Shown: positions 48,727 to 59,450, numbered from the stretch's first letter. The stretch is DNA of 64,000 nt from Branchiostoma belcheri (GCF_001625305.1 NW_017804675.1:873552-937551), one strand, 5' to 3'. The notes: a model not told the origin generated them from the letters alone. Made by a program: numbers and translations.

Positions 48727-49615
48727 CCCTAGATACAACACATGAGTCACCCTTGACTGTGAGCCACTTCCCAGTAGTTTTGGTACATTTCATGTATGTT
48801 TCTACAATAACAAATCCTTGCTAACTATTCTAACAGCAGTCCAGAGTCCTTGCTGTGATCCAAACCCTAGTTACAACAAATTCTGAGTCACCCTTGACTG
48901 TGAGCCACTTCCCAGTAGTTTTTGCACATTTCATGTATGTTTCTACAGTACAAACTGCCTCAACAGGAGTCCAGATCCCTCTTGACTAACTTTAATTTCG
49001 GTACCACACGAACCCTAGTTACTCCATGTGACTCACCTTTGACTGTGAGCCACTTCCCAGTAGTTTTCGTACATTTTATGTATGTTTCTACAATATCAAA
49101 TGCCTGCTAACTTTTCCAACAGGAGTCTAGATTCCTTGCTGCGATCCAAACCCTAGTTACAACAAATTCTGAGTCACCCTTGACTGTGTGCCACTTCCCA
49201 GTAGTTTTCACACATTTCATGTATGTTTCTACAATAACAAATCCCTGCTAAGTACTCCAACATGAGTCCAGATCCCTCAAGAATTAAAAGAAATTCATTT
49301 CACTGACTGTGACTTGGACCCAAGATACAAGTTATACAACATCTGACTTCTGAGTCACCCTTGACTGTGTACCACTGTGTGTACTTCTACTTTTCATGTA
49401 TGTTTCTACAATAACAAATCCCTGCTAACTACCTCAACAGGAGTCCAGATTCTTTTTGGCTAAAGGAGAATGAAATGACATTCGTTTCACTGTGACCCAA
49501 ACCCTAGTTACAACATCTCTTGACTGTATGCCACTGTGTGCTCTGCACTTCTCCCACATTTCATGTATGTTTCTACAATAACAATTCCGTGCTAACTGTT
49601 CCAACATGAGTCCAG
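48727..49615. repeat. Tandem array, about six to seven units of 130-150 bp
   Basis: Unit order: CAAACCCTAGTTACAACA, TGAGTCACCCTTGACTGTG, GCCACTTCCCAGTAGTTTT, ACATTTCATGTATGTTTCTA, CAATAACAAATCCCTGCTAA, CTACTCCAACAGGAGTCCAG. Units are well conserved. Confidence 0.9.
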
Positions 49616-49852
49616 GTTTCCCGTAGCGTGGGGTGTCCCGTGCCGCTGACCCTCGGCTAAGCGGTGACACGACATTGTTTTTCGCTGACGTGTGCGACTG
49701 AACCGAGGCCTTTCTGTTTGAACCGAGGCCGCTCCTGTTAGCTTTCCCAGCCACCCATGCCCCATTACCCAGTCCCGTTCCCCCTAAATGCCCTCCGCCC
49801 AAACACAGCGAACAGTTTGTTCCTGTTAGAACTCTACATAACCTGACACAAT

Positions 49853-50064
49853 GAGGGTCTGCATGGGGGGGTACTGTGATCATGAATCACACAAAAAAGT
49901 GTTCACTGTCGATTACGAATTTCATCAAATTCTCAGAGCTGATTATGAACAGTTACAGCTTATGTACTGATTAGGAATTGCAGATGATTTTGGGTGGTTG
50001 CCTACAGATTGCGCAGACTAAAAAGGCCTGATTATGCCTTACGAAAAAGGGCATGCATGCCCTC
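49853..50064 (+). mobile_element. Inverted-repeat element, family C2 (copy 2)
   Basis: It starts GAGGGTCTGCATGGGGGGGT and ends GCATGCATGCCCTC. Its body (GATTACGAATT, GATGATTTTGGGTGGTTGCC, ACTAAAAAGGCCTGATTA) aligns with the 35258 copy. Confidence 0.78.
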
Positions 50065-50279
50065 TTAGAACACTATACGCACAGACAAGATCTCTTCTCT
50101 AGTTCACCCGTGCCCCATCCTGACCCTAACTCGCTCTTGTGTCTCTTTTATCTTCTGGTTGTTGTCTTACGGCCTCCCTCCACAAGACAGTACAGTGGCC
50201 TTGTTACAACATTACTTGCACACAGGTCTTCTTGGTTACTGGTAGATCAAGCACTGAACATACAGCTTCTGACAGCTCA

Positions 50280-50730
50280 ACAGTGTCACTGACGAAAGCT
50301 AGTGGATGCTACCTGAAACGTCAACCGTTTCCAAAATCATATCCAGTTGCTTGAGTAACTGTTTTTTTCTTGTGGCTTGTTTGATCAGTTTGATGGACTG
50401 GGAAGGGATATCCTAGTCCATCTCACATGCAATATTTATACACGTACGATTCTTGGTTGTTTTACTTCCAAAATCATATCCAGTTGCTTGAATAACTGTT
50501 GTTTTTTTTCTTTTTGGCAAACATACAGCTTGTTTGATCAGTTTGATCGAAGGGGAAGGTATATCCCCAGTCCATCTCACATGCAAGATTTATACGCATA
50601 CGATTCATGGTTGTTTTACTTCCAAAATCATATCCAGTTGCTTGAGTAACTGTTGTTTTTCTTTTGGCGAACATACAGCTTGTTTGATCAGTTTGAGTGA
50701 TATTCTAGGCCTATTCTAGTCCATCTCACA
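50280..50730. repeat. Repeat J copy continuing into a three-unit array
   Basis: A long J copy (50282-50362) is followed by units of about 150 bp containing TTGTTTGATCAGTTTGA, CCATCTCACATGCAAGATTT, GGTTGTTTTACTTCC and AAAATCATATCCAGTTGCTT. Each array unit thus ends with a J core. Confidence 0.85.
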
Positions 50731-51010
50731 TGCAAGATTTACATGCGCACGATCCACGGTTATTTTACGGCCCCAGAAATGACACAGATACAACTGATTA
50801 CGCTGCTTTATTTACGACAATGGGAGTTTCTCTAGGCTTCAGAAGTAATGGACTGTAGCAGCTCTATATCAGCCATCCCCTGTAGCCAACAGTAATCATA
50901 TCAACCCATCTGCCTCCCTTGAGAGTGTGTCACCCACAAAGCCAAACATGGTCAGAGATGATGAAGCCCACCACAAATTGTCACCCTGACACTTGTTAGT
51001 GGCTACTGGT

Positions 51011-51135
51011 TAGCCTCTACCAGGCTTGGGGAGGCGGCTGGAAAGAGTAGAAATCGGCCAAATAGAGAGATAAGCATGCCAAGGGAGTTTGTCCGTTGAG
51101 AGAACATTTGGCCTCCCCAAGCCTGGTAGAGGCTA
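51011..51135. mobile_element. Inverted-repeat element, family B (copy 2)
   Basis: It runs TAGCCTCTACCAGGCTTGGG ... CCCAAGCCTGGTAGAGGCTA. It is flanked by GCTACTGGT (51002-51010) and ACTACTGGT (51136-51144), 8/9 identical. Confidence 0.9.
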
Positions 51136-51157
51136 ACTACTGGTCAGTAACAGAAGC

Positions 51158-51331
51158 TAGTCTCTACCAGACTCTTTTGCAGGCTGAATGACTAGCAGAA
51201 ATTGGACTAAAAAGAAAGTAGCTGGCCAGGGGAGTTAGCCGGCCATAGAGGGTCCAATTTTCCTGGCCAGCTACATTTTTAGGCCAAATTCGACTATTTA
51301 TTCAGCCTGCAAAAGAGTCTGGTGGAGACTA
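51158..51331. mobile_element. Inverted-repeat element, family B-related (copy 3)
   Basis: It runs TAGTCTCTACCAGACTCTTT ... AAAGAGTCTGGTGGAGACTA with inner inverted blocks TGCAGGCTGAAT and AGCTGGCCAGG. The flanks AACAGAAGC (51149-51157) and GCCAGAAGC (51332-51340) agree at 7/9. Confidence 0.85.
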
Positions 51332-51800
51332 GCCAGAAGCCAGAAATCTCATTATCTGTTTTTCTATCTTGATTGACAAGTTTCAAACAGTAGCCTGCTG
51401 CCTTATTACCCAGAAGTGCCTGACAGAGAACTGCCATCAGGAAGATTCTTTGGACACTCATCACTTCACAGAAGCCAGGAACATTACACAGGGACGTAGT
51501 AACTCAATTAGCTCACGGCAATCTGCGTAGGCTCTACCATACTGATTTGGGGGCTAAAAAAATAACAGATAACTGTAGGCTCCACCATACTGGTTTCAGG
51601 GATGAAAAATAACAGATAACTGACCAATCTGCTAGAGATAGCTGGTCCAAGAAAGATAATTCCGTCTCTACAGCTAATTCCTCTGGCAAATAATTTTCTG
51701 GACAAGAAGGAAAATATCTTCTAAAAAAGGCTAAATGCTAGAAATTCCACCAATGATAATAAAAGCAGATTTTCATCTTATACTAGATAATCTTTGTCAC

Positions 51801-51997
51801 TGTAGGAAGTATGGATCATACAAAAGAAACCGTTGTCGTATTTTTCATAGGTGGTGACAGTCAGTGCATCAAATCCAAATCCACCAACCCAAATCCATGT
51901 AAAGCAAACGGTGCAGGTTAGGTGCAGGTAGACATCAGAAATACATGTACCCGCACAGCAATTTTACCTGTATATGCAGGTGGGATTTTGAGCCCTG
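51801..51997 (-). mobile_element. hAT-like element, family D, truncated copy
   Basis: It contains GCAGGTTAGGTGCAGGTAGA, CATCAGAAATAC, TTTTACCTGTATATGCAGG and ends GGGATTTTGAGCCCTG. The opposite end is missing or too diverged. Confidence 0.6.
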
Positions 51998-53045
51998 AGA
52001 CCACAAAAGCTTGCCGTGATACCGTAGATTTGTTACGAGAAGCCCCTCTTCTCTCCTCTCCCTGTTGTAATACAATTTGCGAATGTGTCTACCCTAAAGA
52101 TTGGTCTGCCTGCATTTTATTCTGGTGCCAAATCATCACTTGTCCAATCTGTCTCCCGAAAGCGTGCGTGATTACTACACAGCACGTTTTTCCATCCAAC
52201 CCCAGACATGTTTTCTCTATGATTGCTATAGGCTGAGTATTGCCGTCTCGGTCTGTCCAGAATTGTTATGTTTTCGGTATGATAATAAGAAGGGTGTTGA
52301 AAACCCAGGATCCCGTGTGAAGCGGAGTGTGGAAAAGCGGGACTAATACAGAGGGTTGAAACAGTAGCTGCTTTTCTAGTGAATTCTAACCCCGAGGGTA
52401 CCCAATCGGCATTCCCTACAGTAGTCTAGGTGTGCTCAGCGCAGGTCTGTGCATATACTACATGCCTGAGGCCTGTGTACAGGGAGAGGCATCTACGGAA
52501 TGGATGTGATTTACTTCACTGATTGATATTACCTGCCAAATATGGGAATATTCTGCTACTGTGTGGTGAATGCATGGAAAAGGGCAAACCTGCACTGGAC
52601 TATGTTTAGGCATAGAAATAGCAAAATGTCTATTACAAAGTTAACTTTATTGCACCCAAATTGTACAAGGCACAAATTAACAATGTATTACATCAACTTT
52701 ATAAAAACAAACATACTACAAGAATAATCTACCTTACAGTGGAGCAGGTGCCGATAATCTTCAATTTGTTAATTTTCAATCAGAAAAACGTGTTTTTCGA
52801 GCAGTCAACAGCAGTATCACAACAATCTTGTGGTTAGGAAGGACCAACAAATGTTTCTCGTCACCCTTTCACTGATCCTTCCTGCTGCCCTTTCAAGCCA
52901 CCGGAATGAAAACCGTGATCCTGTTACAGTCAATGGGATCCTGTTGAAAACTGCGGACTCATATTCGGTCACCTCTGACCTACGGTTTTCTCATTAATTA
53001 TCCCACGTACACAAACGAAGCTCCTATCACTTCTACAGACATAAA

Positions 53046-53356
53046 CTTCATAGCACCCCAAAAACTGGGGGTTTTGGGGGTCTTCAGGGTCTTTGGGAGC
53101 TTTTATGTGCTATTTTCTGATTGCATATAGACAATACAGCCGGTCTGGTTGAATTACCCCCGTATTTTGGAACTAGGCTGATCAGAAAACAGCCGAAGAC
53201 CACCAAACCCCCAGTTCTATAAGCCTGCTACGGAGGCTAATCAGAAAACAGCCGAAGGCCACCAAACCCCCAGTTCTATAAGCCTGCTACGGAGGCTAAT
53301 CAGAAAACAGCCGAAGACCACCAAACCCCCAGTTCTATAAGCCTGCTACGGAGGCT
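53046..53356 (-). mobile_element. Inverted-repeat element, family A (copy 3) with an expanded end
   Basis: The body matches the 10611 copy. The terminal block AATCAGAAAACAGCCGAAG ... GCCTGCTACGGAGGCTA (about 61 bp) is repeated three times in tandem at about 53170-53356. The other end is degraded and no target duplication is visible. Confidence 0.82.
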
Positions 53357-54199
53357 AGCCCTAGCAACTCTCTTCATACACACACTCTTGTCAACGGCAA
53401 AGTAAACTGACTCATTTTCGAGCGAACTAATCGCAGTATTGTGGGCACTTGAGTTTGGGTTGCTAGGTTATCCACTCATGGCAGAGCACTCATGTTGTTT
53501 AAATCAATGGTGGCCACTTTGAGAGACTTTTTCCAAAAGAGTTCCCGCATATTTTAACAGTTACGTCTATGCGAATGACTGTTTTATCACATGAGGCGGT
53601 CATGAAAAATTTAGGGAGAAGCGATGAAATGAGTCGATCTGTTCCCGTTATACAATCAACAACATGGCCGCAACGGAACGATACGGTAGCAGGGGTCGTG
53701 ACCCGATGAAATTGGGCCGCTCACATCTCTTGTCTCGCCCGACGCACGGTTTTCTTTTGATTAAACGTTCTGCTACCTCACGTCCCGCACATACTAAACA
53801 TTGACTCACAGTAAGTTGAACACAATGTACAAATACAATCCACTCTAAACTACAGACATGTGGAGCCACAAATTTGACAGGTAATACAAGAGAAAGGAGT
53901 TTAAGTAGCGTGTTTACAGTTTGTTGTTTGGGTTCCTTTCCCCAGACATGTACGCAAAGCTATTTTGTATCTTAATCATCAGATCGAGTTTCAAAGTAGT
54001 GTCGGGATATGCCTGCTCTTTTAGGATAGGGTTGTGTACCTAAATATAGGCCGGGCATAGAACGAATGGCCAGGGTCACCCTGCAGTGTTATGTAGATGG
54101 AGGAGAGGTTGAAACGTTGAAAAGGCGCCGGGTTTGCCCATTTTCCGCTAAGCTGGTCGGCAAATTTGCCCAGGCCGAGGGTTGGGCTGCTCAACTCAT

Positions 54200-54530
54200 T
54201 AGGGGAAAGAACAGGAACTGGCTGAAGTTTGGGTACCCGGAGTGTTTGCACAGTTTAGGAAACTGTCCCGAAGTGTGCTCTGGCTACCACCGGTCCCCCA
54301 CCCTTCTTTCTGTCCTCATTAGAGGCTTGAATACCGGTAACCACTGAATTTCAAAGCTCAAGACCTAGACGGACTGGGAGAATAGAAACTAGCTGAGTTT
54401 GGGTACACAGAGTGTTTGCTCAGTAACGAAACAGTCTGGAGAGTACTCTCCCTACCACTGGTCCCCCACCCCTCTTTGTGTTCTAATTAAAGGCTTGACT
54501 AACCACCAACTTTCAAAGCTTGGGACCTGG
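54200..54530. repeat. Two-unit tandem repeat, about 165 bp
   Basis: AGTTTGGGTAC, CGGAGTGTTTGC, CAGT, CTACCACCGGTCCCCCACCC, TTCTTT and GAGGCTTGA ... AACCAC appear in both units. Confidence 0.8.
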
Positions 54531-54879
54531 AGGTAGAAGCAAGAAAACGAGTAAACGAGCCCCTTTTCAGAACATGAGAGGTCCTTGGATAAAGCTCCAT
54601 TCAAACATGTTCTTGACACGAAGGCGAAACATCCACCCAGCCCAACAATGGGGCGGCTTTGTTGGACCGACCAGTGCTTGCACAACAGAACGCTATTGTT
54701 GGGCCGCGAAATATCAACCGTGCCTGTTACTCCGGCGCTACTCTACACGAAGGGTAAATATTGGGACTTTAAATTAAACTTGGGGGGACAAATACAAGCT
54801 CGCTGGTCAGCAAACTGCACAGTAACCTGCAATATTGCCGACACTATCTTCATGATACTGAAGGCAGTCACCACAACTG

Positions 54880-55015
54880 AAAGAAGAAGATTCGGAACCA
54901 AGAGGTCCCAGGTTCGAATCCTGCCATGCCACCGATCTTGTGCCCTTGGGAAAGGCACTTCACACGACTTTCCTCACTTCACTCAGGTGAAAATGAGCAT
55001 GCCAGAATGATCATT
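54880..55015 (+). repeat. tRNA-derived SINE fragment next to the exon 3 donor
   Basis: AGGTCCCAGGTTCGAATCCT contains a B box (GGTTCGAATCC). It is followed by TTGTGCCCTTGGGAAAGGCA, CTTCACACGACTTTCCTCAC and TTCACTCAGGTGAAAATGAG, a tail I recall from tRNA-derived SINEs of invertebrate deuterostomes. It is antisense to the gene and ends 46 bp from exon 3. Confidence 0.6.
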
Positions 55016-55060
55016 ATCATGGGCACTAAAAAAGAAACCAAAAACAACTGGAAGACTTAC

Positions 55061-55724
55061 CGGTGCAGCCGTCAGTATCTGGTTCATGGCCAGGAAGACA
55101 TTGGCATCCACCGGTGAACAGTGTCCACTTGCCGTCGCTGGTGCACTGTACGGTCGGCTGGGCCGAGACTTCGGCGTTCGGCACGCAAGACCCGGCCGCC
55201 TGGACAAGGGACGTCACCTCCGGTCCCGTCACCGTCTTGTTAAACGTCGCCAAACTGTGCGACACCGTCGGGCAAACCTTGTAGTACACGCGGACGGAGA
55301 GAAGCGACATGCACGCACCAGAGTCTTGGAACGCCAGGTAGAATCCGTTCTTGTTGATCGGGCCGATGTTGCGGATCTCCTTGTTGACCTCCTGCACGTT
55401 GACGTTGCTGAATCTTCCGTCCGCGGCGATCCGGTCCACTTTCGTGTACGCGGACTCGTTCCAGGCCGGATATTCGTCCGTAGCGTCGTCTGCGTCGGAC
55501 TCGAAGTAGTAAAAGTCGAAGGTTTCCTTACACGAGACGACGTTCGGTATATCTCGGCACTCGCGGATTGAGAACCGGATTTCCACGTAGATTCGCTGCC
55601 CCTCCTTTTTCGGGATCCACTCCGTTCTGAGCCAGTTGTTCTGGTCTTCCCGCTGGACTTGGCAGACTTGGTACGTTCTGACCGGGTGGCCGGTTTCGGG
55701 GTTGATGTTGCTCACCTCAATCCA
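55061..55724 (-). CDS. Eph: Eph receptor exon 3 (ephrin-binding domain and start of cysteine-rich region)
   Basis: This exon encodes 221 residues plus one base, from WIEVS to GCT. Residues 1-151 complete the Eph ligand-binding domain. Visible landmarks are RTYQVC (16-21), NNWLRT (29-34), the CKETF(D/N) motif (65-70), KVD-IAAD (95-102), GFYLAFQD (127-134) and SVRVYYKVCP (143-152). Family knowledge predicts disulphides C21-C138 and C56-C65, and all four cysteines are present. The stretch ATDEYPAWNESAY (81-93) carries the about four-residue insertion and the aromatic-P-x-W pattern of EphB rather than EphA receptors. The segment before GFYLAFQD is about four residues shorter than I recall for vertebrate members. 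Residues 152-221 are the sushi-like start of the cysteine-rich region (C180, C194, C207, C209, C220). Possible N-glycosylation sites are N89 and N162. Splice sites are CTTCTCAG and GTAAGT; 664 bp is the size I recall for vertebrate Eph exon 3. Predicted role: extracellular ephrin binding in contact-dependent guidance and boundary signalling. Confidence 0.96.
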
Positions 55725-56160
55725 CTGAGAAGGAAAGAAAAAATACAAGTTATCATCGGCAGAAAAACTTTACCAAAGAAGAAAACACACATGAATTTTC
55801 AATCCACTGAAAAGAAAAAAACATTGCAAAACAAGTGAAAACCATGCAGCCAAAAATCATTAGTAGAAAAACTTTACTAACTGACAACACACAGGAAGTT
55901 TTAATCCACAGAAAAGAAAAAAGAATACAAGACAAAAGGAGAGAAAACCATGCAGCAAAAATCAACTTGACATCACATTCACATTCATTAGTAGAAAAAC
56001 TTTACTAACTGACGACACAGGTGTATTTTCAATCCACTGAAAAGAAAAGGAAAGAAAAGAAAAGAACAAGACAAAACGAGTGAAAATCAGCAAAAAATTA
56101 ACTTCACAATCATTAGTAGACAAACTATCTGACAAGAAAGGTGTATTTTCTATTTTCGAA
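55725..56160 (-). repeat. Tandem array spanning the exon 3 acceptor
   Basis: On the + strand the junction TCAATCCACTGAGAAGG is repeated as TCAATCCACTGAAAAG (junction 55806/55807), TTAATCCACAGAAAAG (55908/55909) and TCAATCCACTGAAAAG (56036/56037). Between them are GCAGAAAAACTTTACTAACT, ACACACAGGTGTATTTTC and AAACCATGCAGC blocks. Spacings are 82, 102 and 128 bp. Copies carry eight exon bases (TGGATTGA or a variant). Confidence 0.88.
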
Positions 56161-57129
56161 CCATCACCTATTCATGTTCATCTCGTAACAACATGAACAT
56201 TGAAAAGAAAAATAACTTCACACAAGACGAATTGCCTATTTTCAGGTCATTTGGTTCAGAGAAGCAGAAAAAAGCCGATCTGAAACAATATGTTCCTCTT
56301 CAGAGAACAACCCAGATCTGACCTGGATTCTACACACACAAACAAGCCATCAAAACTACAAAGATTACAGACCCATCGCACATAAGCACGCGGTCACAAA
56401 AACCTGTTACTTCTCATCACGCATACATCACGAGGGTAATAAAGGATCGTGAAACGCTCTTTCGGCGGGTATCACATTTGAAGAGGAGTGTTTCTGGCTT
56501 AGGGTCCGGTCCATTTCTACCCCAGCTAAGGGCATTAAAAAGATCAGTGTAACACCGACGGTGGTGTTAGTGTGGTCAGGACTATATGACTGGCATGTGA
56601 TCTCAAGGTTTGATATACCGAGACAGAGCTCTAGCCAGCGCAGTTTTTCTGTCCATTGCAGGAACTTGATGCGTGATGTGTGATGGAAAAATTTTTTAAC
56701 CAATCCATCAACCTAAATTGATGGACAAAGCTGACAAAAATGTTGGGTAAAAATACAAAAACATACACCAACAACCACTCTGAACCCCATGATTTGCCTT
56801 TCCAAATTTCATTTCTAAAGGTTTGAAAACCCAAAATTTGTCCCAGACCCCCCTAGATGCACTTAATTCCCCCTAGGTCCAATCATGAACCTGGGCTGAT
56901 GAAAAAACTGAGCTGGCTAGAGCTCTGTACAGAAAGCATCTCCGCAGATCAATGAGAGTGTCGCCAGGCGTTGGAGCTAATTAATAGCAACTGTCAGGGA
57001 TGTGTAGCAGAGGTGAGGGGAGATGACACATGGGCAGGGATCGATAAGGTGAGATGAGGGAGTGACCTGCTGATCCCGTGTACCTGTCTTCCGGCAACAA
57101 TCTAGCGTGGTTTGTTACAAGCGACAGAA

Positions 57130-57605
57130 AGGGGGTGATAGAAAGATGGGGTGACTATCTAGTGCCCCAGGTTGGAAAATGAAGTATTTCACGTAAGGAG
57201 AGACATATTGGAGATTGGTTGTTAGATTTCAGTACCATTTTTGGCAGTTAGAATATTTTCTTGTCAATTTCCTAACGCGTCTCTATTTCTTATTTTTTTC
57301 TGTTTGTTACCAGTAGCAAGGGGGGGACAGTGGATGGAGAGATGGGGTGAATTTAGCTCCCCAGGTTGGAAAATGAAGCATTCCAAGTCAGAAGAGCGAT
57401 ATTGAAAATTGGTTGTTAGTTTGTAGGACCATTTTTTCCAGTTAGGCACAGAAGGGGATAGCGGATGGAGAGATGTCAGCAAATTTAATGCCCCAGGTTG
57501 GAAAATGAAGTATTCCGCCATTTCCACGTCAGGAAAGACATTTTGGAGATCAGTCATCAGATTTCTCACATCATTTCGGGACCATCTTTTCCTGTTAGGA
57601 TACAC
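57130..57605. repeat. Tandem array, three units of 120-170 bp
   Basis: GGGGGTGATAGAAAGATGGG-like, TGCCCCAGGTTGGAAAATGA, AGTATTYCACGTMAGGARAG and GGAGATTGGTTGTTAGATTT recur. Confidence 0.8.
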
Positions 57606-58019
57606 TGTATTTACAGGGTATACATATACAAGATATGTATTTTCTTATGCATATTTTTTGTATAATCAAAAGTAATCATAAATTCCCTACAATTACATAA
57701 TGCCAATAAGTTGCTTTATCGCAATGTGAATGCTTAACCTCGCTATCAAACTTTGAACAGTTTAGGCTTTAAATTTTAAATCTATCGACAAAAATATCTC
57801 CCTTTTCCACAGCAATAATCAGCCTTACATCAACAAATAAAGCCTTTATCAGCCGGTAACACGTCTATGTTTGCCCAGCCAGGTGTTTCAATCTTCTTAC
57901 TGACAACCTCTGGAAACCTGCCAACTTTCTTATCTTTGACGAAGCACCTTGTCTCCGCGAAGACTCCCGATTGATATCTAAATTTGTTTGGGCAGATTCT
58001 TACGTTCGAAGCCACTCTT

Positions 58020-58270
58020 CGTAAGCAAGTCGTATGTATAAATAATCGTTCTCGATCGTTAGCGAGTCTTTGCGCGTTTATTTTCGCGATACACGGATGA
58101 TCGTTTGAAGCGTAATCATTTAGGCGGCATTGATTGGTGCAAATCTGTACCGATAGTCTCCCATTTTCTGCTTAATGCCCCTCGTTAGCGGTAATTTCCG
58201 CTTTAATTGCTGCCTTGGCCTTGAGCGAGAAACGGTAATGAATTTGGGAGGATGAGCAAATCCTGATTAT
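58020..58270. promoter_or_regulatory. Unique block, candidate conserved non-coding element
   Basis: This repeat-free block contains many short words typical of developmental enhancers (TATAAATAATCG, AAGCGTAATCATTTAG, GCATTGATTGGTGCAAATC, CTTTAATTGC). It lies between AT-rich tracts in intron 2. No coding or splice signal is evident. Function is inferred from composition only. Confidence 0.28.
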
Positions 58271-59450
58271 ATCCCTCTGCTTCTGCACTGCAAACTGTCC
58301 TATGCTTTACTCGGTACAACTGTTATAGTGTTAAACCAGCGATTAGCCCATTGAACTGATTACACGTAGATGTATTCATGTAGTATGACACAATGTATAT
58401 TTTTTTAAATATGTATATGTGCAATAATGCACTATTCCTCACTACATGTGGCAAATGCTTTTCCAGAACATGAAACTGTTTTTATGATAAGTGAATTTGT
58501 GTGCATTACTTTATATGCAAACTTTAAAACTACTTGGAAATTCAGACTCATTACAATTCAATGTGTACATTTTGTAAGTCTGCCAGTTAAATAAAATTCA
58601 TTAATTCTGACGACTAGCTTCCCAGAATCCGAGCAGCTTGCGCTTGTTTAGATTAAAAGGTTGATTCTGCGTGGCACGAGGCGTCTTGCCGCCCAGCCAC
58701 ACACAGACTAGGAAGGAAGAAGAGCTTAAGTCTGTCTGAACAGACCCGGTCAGAAATGTTTTCACACCCCAACGTCCGAACCTTTCTGTGACCCTGACAA
58801 GGTTAGGAGGATTTTTTGGGTGTCGGCTAACAGTGACTTGGCCACAAGCCTAGACTTTTGTAAGTGTGATATTTCTTCTTAACCCTCTCCCTGCTGCCTC
58901 ACCCCATAACCAATATGAATCTAGTGCCAGGCTACTACCTTAGCATACTGTAGGTTAAACGGCAGTGAAATTCGTTTTTGAAATCTTTGAAATTTCCTCA
59001 TGACCATTTCTCACATCCTATTCTCAGACAAGAAGTCAACATCAGGCGCAAACATATGATATGCGTCAGAGGAAACACCCTACTATGCAAAAAAAAACTC
59101 AGTCATATTATTCCAGGACTTGCTGTATTCCTGGTATTGGTTCTTCGTAATTTACCAAACATATCGGAAGACTACGATTTATATCAAGACTTTCAACGCC
59201 TTTTTATCTAGGCTAAGGCGCACCAGAGGGTACCAAAAAACACTTCCATGTATCATCTTCCTTCCCCGCATATTTCACAGGATCAGGCACGGTTTCCTAG
59301 GGTTAGATCCTCCACAGATCACTCCTAATCAGGTAATCTACGGCTTCCTGGCCGAGAGATCTATCGGAGGAAAATCCAGATCTGAAGAGGATATTATTCA
59401 GCGATGATACCCATCTACAGCAGGAAGCCCTTCCCATAATCCTGTACTCA

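Larger units (their letters stand above)
4447..55060 (-). other. Intron 3 of the Eph gene (about 50.6 kb including the N gap)
   Basis: The intron runs from the exon 3 donor GTAAGT (55060-55055) to the exon 4 acceptor AG (4448-4447). Exon phases match across it (1/1), which supports direct splicing of exon 3 to exon 4. It consists mainly of unrelated local tandem arrays and short inverted-repeat elements, listed separately. Stretches in which I see nothing specific include 5250-6560, 8080-9670, 11500-13010, 14250-15240, 18070-19300, 19510-20350, 20780-21320, 23000-24260, 27000-28400, 31000-31690, 33100-33560, 34600-35250, 37450-38380, 38500-39400, 39800-41290, 43200-44960, 45420-46220, 47050-47890 and 51998-53040. 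No nested gene with a recognisable product was found on either strand. Confidence 0.85.

Noticed and set aside
49434..49883. 149-codon open frame on the minus strand
   Set aside because: It runs through the 48.7-49.6 kb array and into a family C2 element. No protein family resemblance.
54585..55010. 141-codon open frame on the + strand
   Set aside because: Its 3' part is the SINE fragment and the rest has no recognisable domain or splice context.
55086..55571. 161-codon open frame on the + strand
   Set aside because: It is the antisense shadow of exon 3, whose minus-strand product is a clear Eph domain.
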